52,545 nucleotides of DNA from Promethearchaeia archaeon. Lineage in GTDB: Archaea > Asgardarchaeota > Lokiarchaeia > Sigyniarchaeales > SOKP01. Position 1 is the first letter of the stretch, and each line of letters opens with the position of its first letter. Shown here one piece after another: positions 9,620 to 17,748 of the stretch. Below the pieces are notes generated by a model. That model was not told the origin of the DNA. It saw only the letters and a program-made list of their open reading frames with translations, and did not search any database. The position numbers and the translations under genes were made by a program. The DNA lies in NCBI GenBank assembly GCA_029856155.1, contig JAHQWL010000026.1, forward strand, positions 1 through 52,545, written 5' to 3'.

Positions 9620-10921
9620 TTATTTCATACCCCATTTTTCAATAGCTTTCGCTAATTCAGAGTGGTTTTTTGCATATTCATTTAGACTATAACCTTGTAA
9701 AATTGCATCAACAGCTTGTCTAATCGCTCTTGCTCCCGCTTTAGTTCCATCTGGATGACCATGGCATCCTCCTCCAAACTGGTATACCATATCTTTTCCT
9801 AAAATTTTAATTAATTCGGGAACATGTAATGGACTCAAACCTCCTGATGCGACAGGTAAAACTGGCTTGATTGTATACCAATCTTGATTTAATGTCGTTA
9901 AATTGTTATCTTTAATATGGGGGTTGGAAATTATATCGTTAATTTCTAAGACTTCTTTTTTTTCTCCTTCCATTTTTCCAACAATAGTGCCAGTGTGTAA
10001 TTGATCCATACCTATCAATCTCATTAATTTTGCTAGCGCCAACATAGTCATTCCATGTTTCTTGTTGCGAGTGAATGCCGCATGCATAGCTCTATGGGCA
10101 TGAATTGCTACATCCTTATTATCAAGATATTCTCTGATTTCTTGTAAGGCAGAAAATCCAATGGTCACAATATCAACCATTACATATTCACCACCATTCT
10201 CTACTACAAAATCAGCGCGTTTCTTCATAACGCTTAGCGATGCTGTAATATTTGGCATATAAAACTTCCTTTCTCCGGTTTTGGATTCAATTTTATCCCG
10301 GATTTTTAATGTTTCTGTGATTCTTTTCTCGAACTTGTTAAATGTCATACTTGTTAGATTTTCATCATCTTTAACAATATCTAATCCACCCTGCCAAGCA
10401 TCTCCACAAACTTTGGCATGCTCAACTTCATTTAATCCAACTTTGGGTTTTACAATTGTGCCAAGAAGAGGTCTGTCTTTCACATTAGTTAATTTTTTGA
10501 TACCTTCAATTCCAAATTTAGGTCCTCTATAAGCTTTGACAATATCTTTAGGAAAACTTATATCTAATAACCTTAAAGACTTTAAAACCTTCATTCCATA
10601 TATATTACCTGCAATCGCACTTAAAATTTGAGGTAGATTACTTGCTTCAAATAGTTCTTTAGTGTACGCAATTTTGACAATACTATTTACCTTATCAATA
10701 TAAAAAGTTGATGGCTTAAGTCGTTCAGCTATTTCGGCAGATAATGTTGCTATTTCTGTCCAAGTGCCAATTGAACTTTCTTTTGCGATTTCTTCAGAAG
10801 CTTGCTCTAAATTTTTACACTCTGGTGAAATTTCCACATAATACATTGCAATCAAATCATTTTCACTTGGTTCATAGTCCAAATTTACATAATCCACCAA
10901 ATTATACCACCCAATTATCAT
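9620..10921 (-). CDS. rbcL: Ribulose-1,5-bisphosphate carboxylase large subunit, form III type
   Basis: The 433-residue protein keeps the catalytic set of true RuBisCO: E48 and the GTWTE segment, N106 in AGNIYG, the two lysines of TIVKPKVGL (158, 160), the carbamylation lysine K184 with D186 and E187 in IVKDDENLT, H276 in HAHRAMHAAFTR, loop-6 K316 in GTIVGKMEGE, S359 in ASGGLSP, and GGGCHGHPDG. It should carboxylate RuBP to 3-phosphoglycerate and is not a form IV RuBisCO-like protein. The short N-terminus and the neighbouring R15P isomerase fit form III enzymes of the archaeal nucleotide-salvage route rather than a Calvin cycle. Whether it belongs to a named III subgroup needs a tree. Confidence 0.93.
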   Translation of the reverse strand: MIIGWYNLVDYVNLDYEPSENDLIAMYYVEISPECKNLEQASEEIAKESSIGTWTEIATLSAEIAERLKPSTFYIDKVNSIVKIAYTKELFEASNLPQILSAIAGNIYGMKVLKSLRLLDISFPKDIVKAYRGPKFGIEGIKKLTNVKDRPLLGTIVKPKVGLNEVEHAKVCGDAWQGGLDIVKDDENLTSMTFNKFEKRITETLKIRDKIESKTGERKFYMPNITASLSVMKKRADFVVENGGEYVMVDIVTIGFSALQEIREYLDNKDVAIHAHRAMHAAFTRNKKHGMTMLALAKLMRLIGMDQLHTGTIVGKMEGEKKEVLEINDIISNPHIKDNNLTTLNQDWYTIKPVLPVASGGLSPLHVPELIKILGKDMVYQFGGGCHGHPDGTKAGARAIRQAVDAILQGYSLNEYAKNHSELAKAIEKWGMK

Positions 10922-11044
10922 TTAAACTTTAAATTAATTGAATAATTAAGAAATTTCTATTTAAGAAATTCAAATTTTGAATTACTATAATAAAATCATA
11001 AAAAATTAATAATATTTTTAATTATTTTACAGAGTGATAACACT

Positions 11045-11353
11045 ATGAGTGAAGCAAACAAATCTTTCATAATCAACGTTAAAGATTTAAGTTTTAAGAG
11101 TGAACAATATGTACTTGATTTAATTAGGTTCTTATCCGAAGCATTACCACAAATTATCCTTAACAGAAATGGAAATGATATTGGTGTAGAAATGCCAAAT
11201 AAATTATCAAAAAGAGCATTGAGACTTCGAATTAAAAAATTCCTTCATAAGAAAGGACTTTATAATGATTTCAGACCTATTTCTTATAAAACTTCTGAAT
11301 CTGAAGGATATATTGTGAAAGAGAAGAAAATTGTAGAGTTAAGTTATTATTAA
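11045..11353 (+). CDS. rpl22e: Probable ribosomal protein L22e (eukaryotic type)
   Basis: This 102-residue basic protein follows the L22e plan: an N-terminal strand (FIINVKDLSF), a helix with the pattern of the family (EQYVLDLIRFLSEAL), then the most recognisable part, SKRALRLRIKKFLHKKGL followed by YNDFRPISYKTSESEGY. The last part corresponds to the [20 protein letters not shown]-like end of eukaryotic L22e and its final beta strands. L22e is a eukaryotic large-subunit protein for which Asgard homologues have been reported. It is divergent from RuBisCO across a 123-bp intergenic region and precedes a CitG-like gene by 51 bp. The assignment rests on pattern and length, so it is probable rather than certain. 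Confidence 0.7.
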   Translation: MSEANKSFIINVKDLSFKSEQYVLDLIRFLSEALPQIILNRNGNDIGVEMPNKLSKRALRLRIKKFLHKKGLYNDFRPISYKTSESEGYIVKEKKIVELSYY

Positions 11354-11404
11354 TACCTATTCTCTTTCAAAATAATTAAATTATTTAAAAAAATATTATT
11401 AAAT

Positions 11405-12379
11405 GTGTCTTTACTAGGAACAAATCTTAATATTTCGATTAAACAGATTGATGATTTAATACGATGCCTTAGTTTAGCAAGCTTTTTAGAAGTAGCGGGG
11501 TGGCCTAAACCAGGGAATGTTCACCGTACAAAAGATTTTGAAAATACAAAATTTGAACATTTTTTAGCGGGAATTGTGGCAATTCAGCCAACTTTTAGAG
11601 AATTTTGTTATCAAATTTTTCAAATTCCTTTTAAAAATGACGATGATTATGAAAAAATCGAATTAGGTCAATTTTTCATGAAGGCTACTAAAGAAATGAT
11701 AAATTGGCAAAGTGGAGGTAATGTGTTATTAGGACATATATTAATTTTAGCACCACTCGCCGCAGCATCCGTAATTTGTTTAAAAACACAGAAATATCAT
11801 TATAATGATTTGAGAGATAATTTAAGTAAAGTTATTGATAACAGCACTGTAAATGATACTGTAAATTTGTACAAAGCTATACGAATATGCAATCCTGGTG
11901 GTTTAGGATCTATTGAAAAATATGATATTAACAACGAAAATTCTCTCAATGATATTATTTCTGATAATATAACTCTGAAAAAAATATTTAAACTTTCAAA
12001 GAACAAGGATTTGATAAGTATGGAATATGCGACTGGTTTTACCAAAATTATAAACGAGGGGCTACCCTATTTCTTAGAAGTATTTAACCAATATAGAGAT
12101 ATAAATACTGCAACTGTTAATACATATTTAAAACTCTTATCTTTACATCCAGATACTCTTGTTATAAGAAAATCTGGAATCGATGCTGCATTATATATCT
12201 CAAAAGCAGCATCAAAAATATTAGAAAAGGGAGGTATTTCATCTGATAAAGGTTTAAGATTAATAATGGAGTTAGATAATGAACTTCAACAAAAAAGAGG
12301 AAAATATAATCCCGGTACGACAGCTGATCTTCTATCTGGAATAATATTTTGCGCTTTATTGTTTGGTTTAAGAATCTAA
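11405..12379 (+). CDS. CitG-like triphosphoribosyl-dephospho-CoA synthase family protein
   Basis: The 324-residue protein has the hallmarks of the CitG/MdcB family: the N-terminal EVAGWPKPGNVHR motif, GGNVLLGHILILAPLAAA in the middle, the GGLGSIEKYD turn, a SLHPDTLVIRKSG segment, and the C-terminal NPGTTADLLSG motif. Characterised members attach triphosphoribose to dephospho-CoA for citrate or malonate lyase acyl carriers. Archaea with this gene usually lack those lyases, and no lyase genes are seen here, so the archaeal substrate is open. The start is GTG 11405. Spacing from the L22e-like gene is compatible with co-transcription. Confidence 0.78.
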   Translation: MSLLGTNLNISIKQIDDLIRCLSLASFLEVAGWPKPGNVHRTKDFENTKFEHFLAGIVAIQPTFREFCYQIFQIPFKNDDDYEKIELGQFFMKATKEMINWQSGGNVLLGHILILAPLAAASVICLKTQKYHYNDLRDNLSKVIDNSTVNDTVNLYKAIRICNPGGLGSIEKYDINNENSLNDIISDNITLKKIFKLSKNKDLISMEYATGFTKIINEGLPYFLEVFNQYRDINTATVNTYLKLLSLHPDTLVIRKSGIDAALYISKAASKILEKGGISSDKGLRLIMELDNELQQKRGKYNPGTTADLLSGIIFCALLFGLRI

Positions 12380-12461
12380 ATGCAAAAAAATTATTTGCTA
12401 GAATGAATTTATTATCTATTATAGAAAAAGATTAATAATTTCTCTTTGGGTTATTGAGATT

Positions 12462-12842
12462 ATGGAATTCTGCGACGAATGTGGAGGAATGATGTTACCT
12501 TCAAAAGTAGATGGTATAAAAGTATTAAAATGTAAGTGTGGAGCAACTAAGCCATTTTCAGAAGAAAAGTCTGAAGCTTATAAAGTATCCACTAAAATCG
12601 AGCATTCTATAAGAGAGGAGGTAACAAATCTAGTTGAAGTTATGGACTGGAAGGATAAGAATCTAAGAAGTTCGATTAAAGATTTTAAATGTCCTCGCTG
12701 TGGATATGATAAAGCACACCTTGAGACACGTCAAACACGCAGAGCTGATGAGGGAATGACAACTTAAAATGTGCCATTTTAAGTCATGAATCACTTCATC
12801 ACCTGCTTGAAATGTGGTAAAATGAAAAAAATTGGAAGCTAA
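12462..12842 (+). CDS. TFS/RPB9-type transcription factor, zinc ribbon split by a 30-nt insertion with stops
   Basis: The N-terminal ribbon (CDECGGMMLPSK, CKCGATKPF) and the start of the C-terminal TFIIS ribbon (FKCPRCGYDKA, ETRQTRRADE with the acidic tip) are clear. The frame meets TAA at 12765, but the missing half-ribbon TTCATCACCTGCTTG... (FITCLKCGKMKKIGS) appears 30 nt further on in the same frame, from 12795 to the stop at 12840. Removing 12765-12794 gives seven residues between the DE tip and the third Cys, exactly the spacing of TFS proteins. The insert contains two TAA codons and most of a 10-bp perfect hairpin. TFS binds RNA polymerase and stimulates transcript cleavage. Whether this copy is functional is unclear. 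Confidence 0.72.
12762..12784 (+). repeat. 10-bp perfect inverted repeat inside the TFS-like gene
   Basis: ACTTAAAATG (12762-12771) and CATTTTAAGT (12775-12784) are perfect reverse complements separated by TGC. The hairpin covers the first in-frame TAA, and the second TAA overlaps its right arm. It accounts for most of the 30-nt segment that splits the zinc-ribbon coding sequence. No T-run follows, so it is not a typical terminator. Confidence 0.9.
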
Positions 12843-13099
12843 CCATAAAACTTACATAAAAACTTTTGCTAAATCTAAAGATGGGAAGGGATATCTTGAA
12901 GATCATCCTATAAGTTGAAAAAATTAGAAATTAATAGAAAAAACTGGATTTATATTAAATCCAATTTAAGTAAGTCAAGTATAAAGATGTCTTATTTAAA
13001 GACGTCTATCGGATTAAATAATAATAGTTCAAATTCTCTTTAATATTTGCAATTAGTTTATATAGTTTTATATATTATTAGCAAAATGGCAATGATTAG
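12843..13099. other. Non-coding or degraded stretch with gene debris
   Basis: No intact gene is visible. The first part reads as a short stop-bounded tail (KTYIKTFAKSKDGKGYLEDH) that looks like a leftover C-terminus. A near-perfect hairpin occurs around 12984-13007 (AAGATGTCTT versus AAGACGTCT). The remainder is AT-rich with no recognisable RNA gene. Confidence 0.4.
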
Positions 13100-13315
13100 G
13101 AATATCCAGAATATATAATTTGTCCTATATGTCAAACTAAAATAAGTATAGATTATAATAAAAAAAAGATAGCTTACACAGAAGATATTTATAATATACA
13201 AATTAAAACTCCAGGTCTTAGAGATGCGGGTCGTAGTTCTGTAAGACCAGGGGATACATATATTCAGGTAAGTATATGTACTAATTGTAAAGGAATACTT
13301 GGAACTAGTTGGTGA
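13100..13315 (+). pseudogene. Zinc-ribbon-like small ORF without a start codon
   Basis: An open stretch of 71 codons between TAG (13097-13099) and TGA (13313-13315) encodes two Cys pairs (IICPICQTKI near the start, SICTNCKGILGTSW at the end) separated by about 50 residues. No ATG, GTG or TTG occurs in frame before the first Cys pair. An ATG in another frame (13086) could have been the original start if a base was lost. It is most likely a broken small zinc-binding protein gene. The function is unknown. Confidence 0.45.
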
Positions 13316-13386
13316 TATATAAAAAAAATCTATTAAATTTTTTTTTCTTAAGTTTAAACTATAATTTATTTGCTTTTAGTAATTAA

Positions 13387-13719
13387 AGGAACAAAATTTC
13401 TAGAAGAAAATTTTATGGAATTGCAATAACGGAAAGAACAGTAAAACACTGGAGGTTAGTATGGAATTTATTTCATACAGATCCTAAAGTTAAAGTTGCT
13501 ACCAAGGTAAATCTTATAAAAGAATTATTAGCATTGGAAGATTGGACTTTAGAAGAAATTTATTCTAAACTTATAGGTTATAATTATGATTCCTCAAATA
13601 GTAAACATCGTTATCGATTAAGAAAAAGATTAAAAGAGTGGTTTGCTAATGATCCATTGATTCAAGGATCTAATGATATAGTAAAAAGAATTAAGGAAGT
13701 CTATGGCGTCGCAATGTAA
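13387..13719 (+). pseudogene. Helical ORF fragment, probably a remnant of a larger gene
   Basis: The frame is open from 13387 to the stop at 13717-13719. Its upstream part (GIAITERTVKHWRLVWNLF) looks as protein-like as the part after the only plausible start, TTG 13534 (MEDWTLEEIYSKLIGYNYD). The composition is helical and basic (KHRYRLRKRLKEWFAND), suggestive of a helix-turn-helix or repeat segment of a nuclease-associated protein. Because coding appearance extends before the start codon, it is probably the end of a decayed gene. No family was recognised with confidence. Confidence 0.4.
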
Positions 13720-13748
13720 ATGAGGAGCAGACTAATAAGCTAAATTAA

Positions 13749-14048
13749 TTATTTTTGATTAAAACGTTTTCTAATTACTTCTTCTTCGATATTTTCAAGA
13801 AAAGAAATTTTAATTAATTTATCTTTAGTTTTTGAACCGGAGATAATTTGGATTTGACTTGATGATATTTTTAGTTTTCTTTTTAGAAGATTTGTTAATT
13901 CTTTATTTGCTCTATTTTGGATGGGCTTCGAGGTAAGATAAATTGTCAAAAAACTCCCATTATTAACAATAGCTTGAGTTTTAGAGTTTGTCTTAACATT
14001 CACCCTTAAAAAATAAATAGTATCAGAATGTTTTTCTAAAAAATTCAT
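13749..14048 (-). CDS. DUF167 (YggU-like) protein
   Basis: This 99-residue protein fits the DUF167 fold: an N-terminal strand (FLRVNVKTNSKTQAIV), then FLTIYLTSKPIQNRANKEL, where family members have a P-x-x-G-x-A-N-x-E-L motif (here N-R-A-N-K-E-L), and the closing pattern QIQIISGSKTKDKLIKI. The cellular role of the family is not established. It lies just downstream of the DHH phosphoesterase on the same strand, 28 bp away, and is likely co-transcribed with it. Confidence 0.8.
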   Translation of the reverse strand: MNFLEKHSDTIYFLRVNVKTNSKTQAIVNNGSFLTIYLTSKPIQNRANKELTNLLKRKLKISSSQIQIISGSKTKDKLIKISFLENIEEEVIRKRFNQK

Positions 14049-14076
14049 TTTTCAAAGCCAAATAATATGTTATAAA

Positions 14077-15465
14077 TCAAATAAATTCATCTGCTCTCTT
14101 TTTTAAGATATTATATGACGGATTTGATAATCTAATACCTCCCGCTAATTTGTGCCCTCCACCTACTCCTCCCAATTCTTTCTTTATGCTGGTGATTATT
14201 TTATTTACACCACGGGTTTTATTGTTATCAAGATAATTTCTTGAACACCGAATACTCAATTTAATTGTGCCAGATTTCTTTTCGGGACCTCCTAAAAATA
14301 AGACTTTTTTTGGATTGAAAAGTTCATTTACAGCACTAAAACTAGCTGTATCTGACCAGCTGCTTGGAGGTATTTTACCTTTTACCTCCATAAATATTGC
14401 TTTTTTAGTTTCATGGTGAGGTATCTCATTAGATAAAATTCTTAGATTTCTAGAGAGATCCTGAATATATTCAGAATATATTCCTTTAGCATAACGAGTG
14501 ATTGATTTCAATTGAATAATAGAGAGAGCAGCACTAATATTTTTAAAACAAAGAATATTTAATAAAAGAGCATGTTCAAAAGCAAATTTTAATAATCCTA
14601 ATTTGTGAGGTAATATAGCAAAATGACCAAGACTATTAAAACCCGCGGTTTTTTGAATTAATTCGATTTCTGATTCATTTAGATCAATAAGATTAGTTCT
14701 TGGATTAATGGATAGCGAACTTAAGAAAGACGTGATTTTTTGATCTGATTCCCCTCCAAATTGATTGAGGAAGGGTAATATACTATATTTTAACCCATTT
14801 TTAATAGATTCGTGCATACTTCCAAATAAAATTAAACCTTCTTCATCTTCAATAAGGTCTTCCCTTACCAATTCCTCATAAACTTCTCGGTTAAATGATT
14901 GTAGCTTATCCATTGGTTTTAATGAATCTCCAGCAATTCCAATAACTGTTAACCATCCTTGTTTTATTATGGATGGTTTTACTTGTTTTGCAAACATGTG
15001 TGTTAAAGTTGCTCCAGCAATATGTTCAAGGCCATCATATCCATAAATAGTGGGATTTATAAAAAATAGATTCTCAGGCAATTCCTCTGTGTGAAACTCA
15101 TCTTCTACCTCATGATGATCAAGGATAAAAAAAATTTCTTTTCTATTTTTTATTATTGGGATTAATTCTTTTAAGTTGGAGCCAACATCTGTAAAAATAA
15201 AAGCGTTCTTGTCAGTTTGCCTACTTGAGAGAATTCCGTTTAAATAATTCTCCCAAGAAACCGATCTATTATAAATAAAATAATCATAATTTAGATGCAT
15301 CTTGTATAATAAATTTTGGATTATATGTAAGCAACTTATTCCATCTGCATCATTATGGGAAATAGTTATAACATGTGTAAAGGAACGATCGATGAATTGA
15401 TCTACTGCATTGCTAAGATCTGCTAAAAATTTAGTTTTATTTTGGGTATTGGCCATCCTTATCAT
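14077..15465 (-). CDS. DHH/DHHA1 phosphoesterase (archaeal RecJ-like)
   Basis: The 462-residue protein has the DHH-domain metal motifs: TISHNDADGIS near residue 40, FTDVGSN, and the name-giving DHH in FILDHHEVED. The C-terminal DHHA1 motif is GGGHKLAGGIRL. Archaeal homologues include RecJ-like nucleases associated with the GINS replication complex and oligoribonuclease-type enzymes, so it is likely a Mn-dependent exonuclease or phosphodiesterase. The exact subfamily is not decided from motifs. The start may be the second Met (MANTQ) rather than MIRMANTQ. It heads the short transcription unit that includes the DUF167 gene. Confidence 0.82.
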   Translation of the reverse strand: MIRMANTQNKTKFLADLSNAVDQFIDRSFTHVITISHNDADGISCLHIIQNLLYKMHLNYDYFIYNRSVSWENYLNGILSSRQTDKNAFIFTDVGSNLKELIPIIKNRKEIFFILDHHEVEDEFHTEELPENLFFINPTIYGYDGLEHIAGATLTHMFAKQVKPSIIKQGWLTVIGIAGDSLKPMDKLQSFNREVYEELVREDLIEDEEGLILFGSMHESIKNGLKYSILPFLNQFGGESDQKITSFLSSLSINPRTNLIDLNESEIELIQKTAGFNSLGHFAILPHKLGLLKFAFEHALLLNILCFKNISAALSIIQLKSITRYAKGIYSEYIQDLSRNLRILSNEIPHHETKKAIFMEVKGKIPPSSWSDTASFSAVNELFNPKKVLFLGGPEKKSGTIKLSIRCSRNYLDNNKTRGVNKIITSIKKELGGVGGGHKLAGGIRLSNPSYNILKKRADEFI

Positions 15466-15743
15466 TATTTTTTAAATTATTAGATTATCTATAATCGATC
15501 ATTCAAATAAAAATTAATCCTTAAGATTTATCTTTAAATAGAGTAAATTATCAAAATGGTTTATTTTACTATTCTCATCTTATTTTGAATTTTAATAAAT
15601 CCAAAATAAATTCTATAATTATAAATATTCCGATTTTAATTAAGTCGTATGAAGAAAATGAGTCAAAAGATTAATCCTATAGAAAAATTATTTAATTTAT
15701 TTTAATTTTCTGTTCTAAATACTTTACTATTAAAACGTTAAAA

Positions 15744-17429
15744 ATGTTAAATAAAAAACGGAATTATGTTAATTTAAGTATTAAGATCTTGTTAATCTTT
15801 TTAATATTCTCGCATGTATTAATTCCGTTAGTTTTAGGAAGTAATAGTTTTAACTCCACTTCCCAGATTTATAATCCCGAACTTGAAATAAGTAAATTCT
15901 CTAAGGACGATTATAAAGCGATACTTAACGAAGAAAAACAGGCACTTGGAAATATTACAATAAATGATATTGATTTTAATGAATTAGAAATTGATTTTTC
16001 AATTGAAAATACCAGTTATCCTCTTATTTGGGAAGATATCAAATCTGGTGCGTTGAATATAACACAAATTAATATGCAATTTTTAAATACTTCAGAACCT
16101 GCAATTGTAGATAATATGAATGAAAATATTGAAGATAATAATATTTTAAAAGTGATTCTAAATGAAAGTTTAATGGTTGAACTTAATAGTCCGACTTTAG
16201 GATATTTAATATATCATTCTCGTTTAGTTCCTTGTCGATTACTCCAGTTTTTTGTAGATAATGGTACTAATGTTTTTGAACTTAATAATGAGACAGATTA
16301 CTCAAAGGATAATGATGATTTCATCATTTTTAATTACGAAGATTTTTTTAAAAATTGGCCAAGTTCAGAATTTAAAATGTATCTTATATGGGAATACGAG
16401 TTATCTATTGATGAGTGGCAATTAAATCAAAATTTAAGTAACGATTTAATAATTCAAGACCAAATTCAAAATTTTACCGTGGAATATCATTACTATTTTG
16501 TTTTAACTGGTAAAAAATATAATTTATCTGTTTTTAATCCAATTATTTTTGCTGATAATATAGATGTCGCCTTAACTGTTAATTTACCAGACAGATATTT
16601 ATTAAGTGATCACATATTAGAACTTAACAACCAATTCATTAATATTAATGATTATCTTAATTCAAATAAAACAATTGATATTTCTTTAACAGAACATTTT
16701 TCTGCAGATCAGAGTAAATTCTCTTTAAATTTTACAACATCTTTTACATTCCAATTTATTAAACCCCTGAGAAAGACATGGGCTATAGACAGACTTATTG
16801 AAGAGATAGATATTCGGGAGAGAATTTATTTTCCTTCCTTAATTCAAGGACCTCAACACATATATCTTAAAAATTTGTCATTTTATGAACCTACAATTTA
16901 TTTTGAACAAGTCTTAAAGAATTCTTCATTATTTAATAGAAATTCACCATATTTTTACTTGAATACTTCGCTCACAGGGAAAGTAGGAATATTAGTTAAA
17001 GTTCCCTATTTAGTAGTTGGTGAGACTTGCCCCTTTATAATTAAGTATAGATCAACACAAACTTTAAGATTAATTATAACAGATAATATAAAAATGCCTT
17101 TAGTAGGAGCATATGTAGAAGTATATTATTATGGTCAAAAATATGGAACTTATATTTCTACTGAGGAAATTCAGCCGATAACACCTGGAAATACTAATGA
17201 AAATGGACGCATCACATTAAGTGCTGTTCCTTATGGAAATTATACAATTAGAGTCTATCATAACAGAATCTTTCTTAAAGAATCAACAGCTAGTACTTAT
17301 AATGAATATAACTATATTTACACAACTTATCCTCATTTTCCTCTTTGGATAATAATTTTTGGAGGTATAAATGGGATCATTTTAATCTTTGGATTAATAT
17401 TTTATTTAAAAAATAAGAAATTGCGATAA
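15744..17429 (+). CDS. Secreted, C-terminally membrane-anchored surface protein
   Basis: This 561-residue protein has an N-terminal signal or anchor (basic start, then ILLIFLIFSHVLIPLVLG) and a C-terminal transmembrane helix (LWIIIFGGINGIILIFGLIFY) with a short basic tail, so the bulk would face outside. The ectodomain is rich in Asn/Ser/Thr with many N-glycosylation-type sites. Near the C-terminus, residues about 450-515 (LVGAYVEVYYYGQKYGTY, NENGRITLSAVPYGNYTI) resemble a carboxypeptidase-regulatory or CnaB-like beta sandwich. No enzyme motif is seen. A 278-bp intergenic region upstream holds no other gene. Confidence 0.7.
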   Translation: MLNKKRNYVNLSIKILLIFLIFSHVLIPLVLGSNSFNSTSQIYNPELEISKFSKDDYKAILNEEKQALGNITINDIDFNELEIDFSIENTSYPLIWEDIKSGALNITQINMQFLNTSEPAIVDNMNENIEDNNILKVILNESLMVELNSPTLGYLIYHSRLVPCRLLQFFVDNGTNVFELNNETDYSKDNDDFIIFNYEDFFKNWPSSEFKMYLIWEYELSIDEWQLNQNLSNDLIIQDQIQNFTVEYHYYFVLTGKKYNLSVFNPIIFADNIDVALTVNLPDRYLLSDHILELNNQFININDYLNSNKTIDISLTEHFSADQSKFSLNFTTSFTFQFIKPLRKTWAIDRLIEEIDIRERIYFPSLIQGPQHIYLKNLSFYEPTIYFEQVLKNSSLFNRNSPYFYLNTSLTGKVGILVKVPYLVVGETCPFIIKYRSTQTLRLIITDNIKMPLVGAYVEVYYYGQKYGTYISTEEIQPITPGNTNENGRITLSAVPYGNYTIRVYHNRIFLKESTASTYNEYNYIYTTYPHFPLWIIIFGGINGIILIFGLIFYLKNKKLR

Positions 17430-17434
17430 TTACC

Positions 17435-17725
17435 TTGATTGTTATATTTTGTGATACTATTGACGATTTCATTACATTCATAGACAAAAGAATTATGGAC
17501 GAAATTTTCTATGAAATGAGAGAAAGTGAAAAAGAGATTGTACTTCATTTTCTTGCAAAAGTCTCAGATACTCTAATACTATATGAAACCAAACAAAACA
17601 TAACAAAAGCTACTAATAATAAAGAAGTTATAACTTCATTAATAACTATCCTTACACAGGTAGATCCTGCCTTAAAACTTGTAAAAGGAAAAATAAGGGA
17701 AATTTTTTTGTCATATTCTTCTTAA
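17435..17725 (+). CDS. Hypothetical small protein
   Basis: A 96-codon frame starts with TTG 17435, five bases after the preceding stop, or at ATG 17495, giving 76 residues. The sequence is mainly helical (DEIFYEMRESEKEIVLHFLA, EVITSLITILTQVDPALKL) with no Cys, membrane helix or recognisable motif. The tight spacing suggests co-transcription with the surface protein. No family is recognised. Confidence 0.5.
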   Translation: MIVIFCDTIDDFITFIDKRIMDEIFYEMRESEKEIVLHFLAKVSDTLILYETKQNITKATNNKEVITSLITILTQVDPALKLVKGKIREIFLSYSS

Positions 17726-17748
17726 ATTATATGATTAAACAAATAACC

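Noticed and set aside
9620..10921. Form IV RuBisCO-like protein
   Set aside because: All catalytic residues, including the carbamylated Lys and loop-6 Lys, are present.
12762..12797. T4 gene 60-type translational bypass on matching ACT codons in the TFS gene
   Set aside because: The matching ACT at 12793 would resume translation in the wrong frame and meet a stop, so simple codon-matched hopping does not restore the protein.
12762..12800. Standard bulge-helix-bulge intron in the TFS gene
   Set aside because: The 10-bp hairpin runs continuously across the would-be 5' splice site, leaving no 3-nt bulge there. An unconventional intron is not excluded but is not supported by structure.
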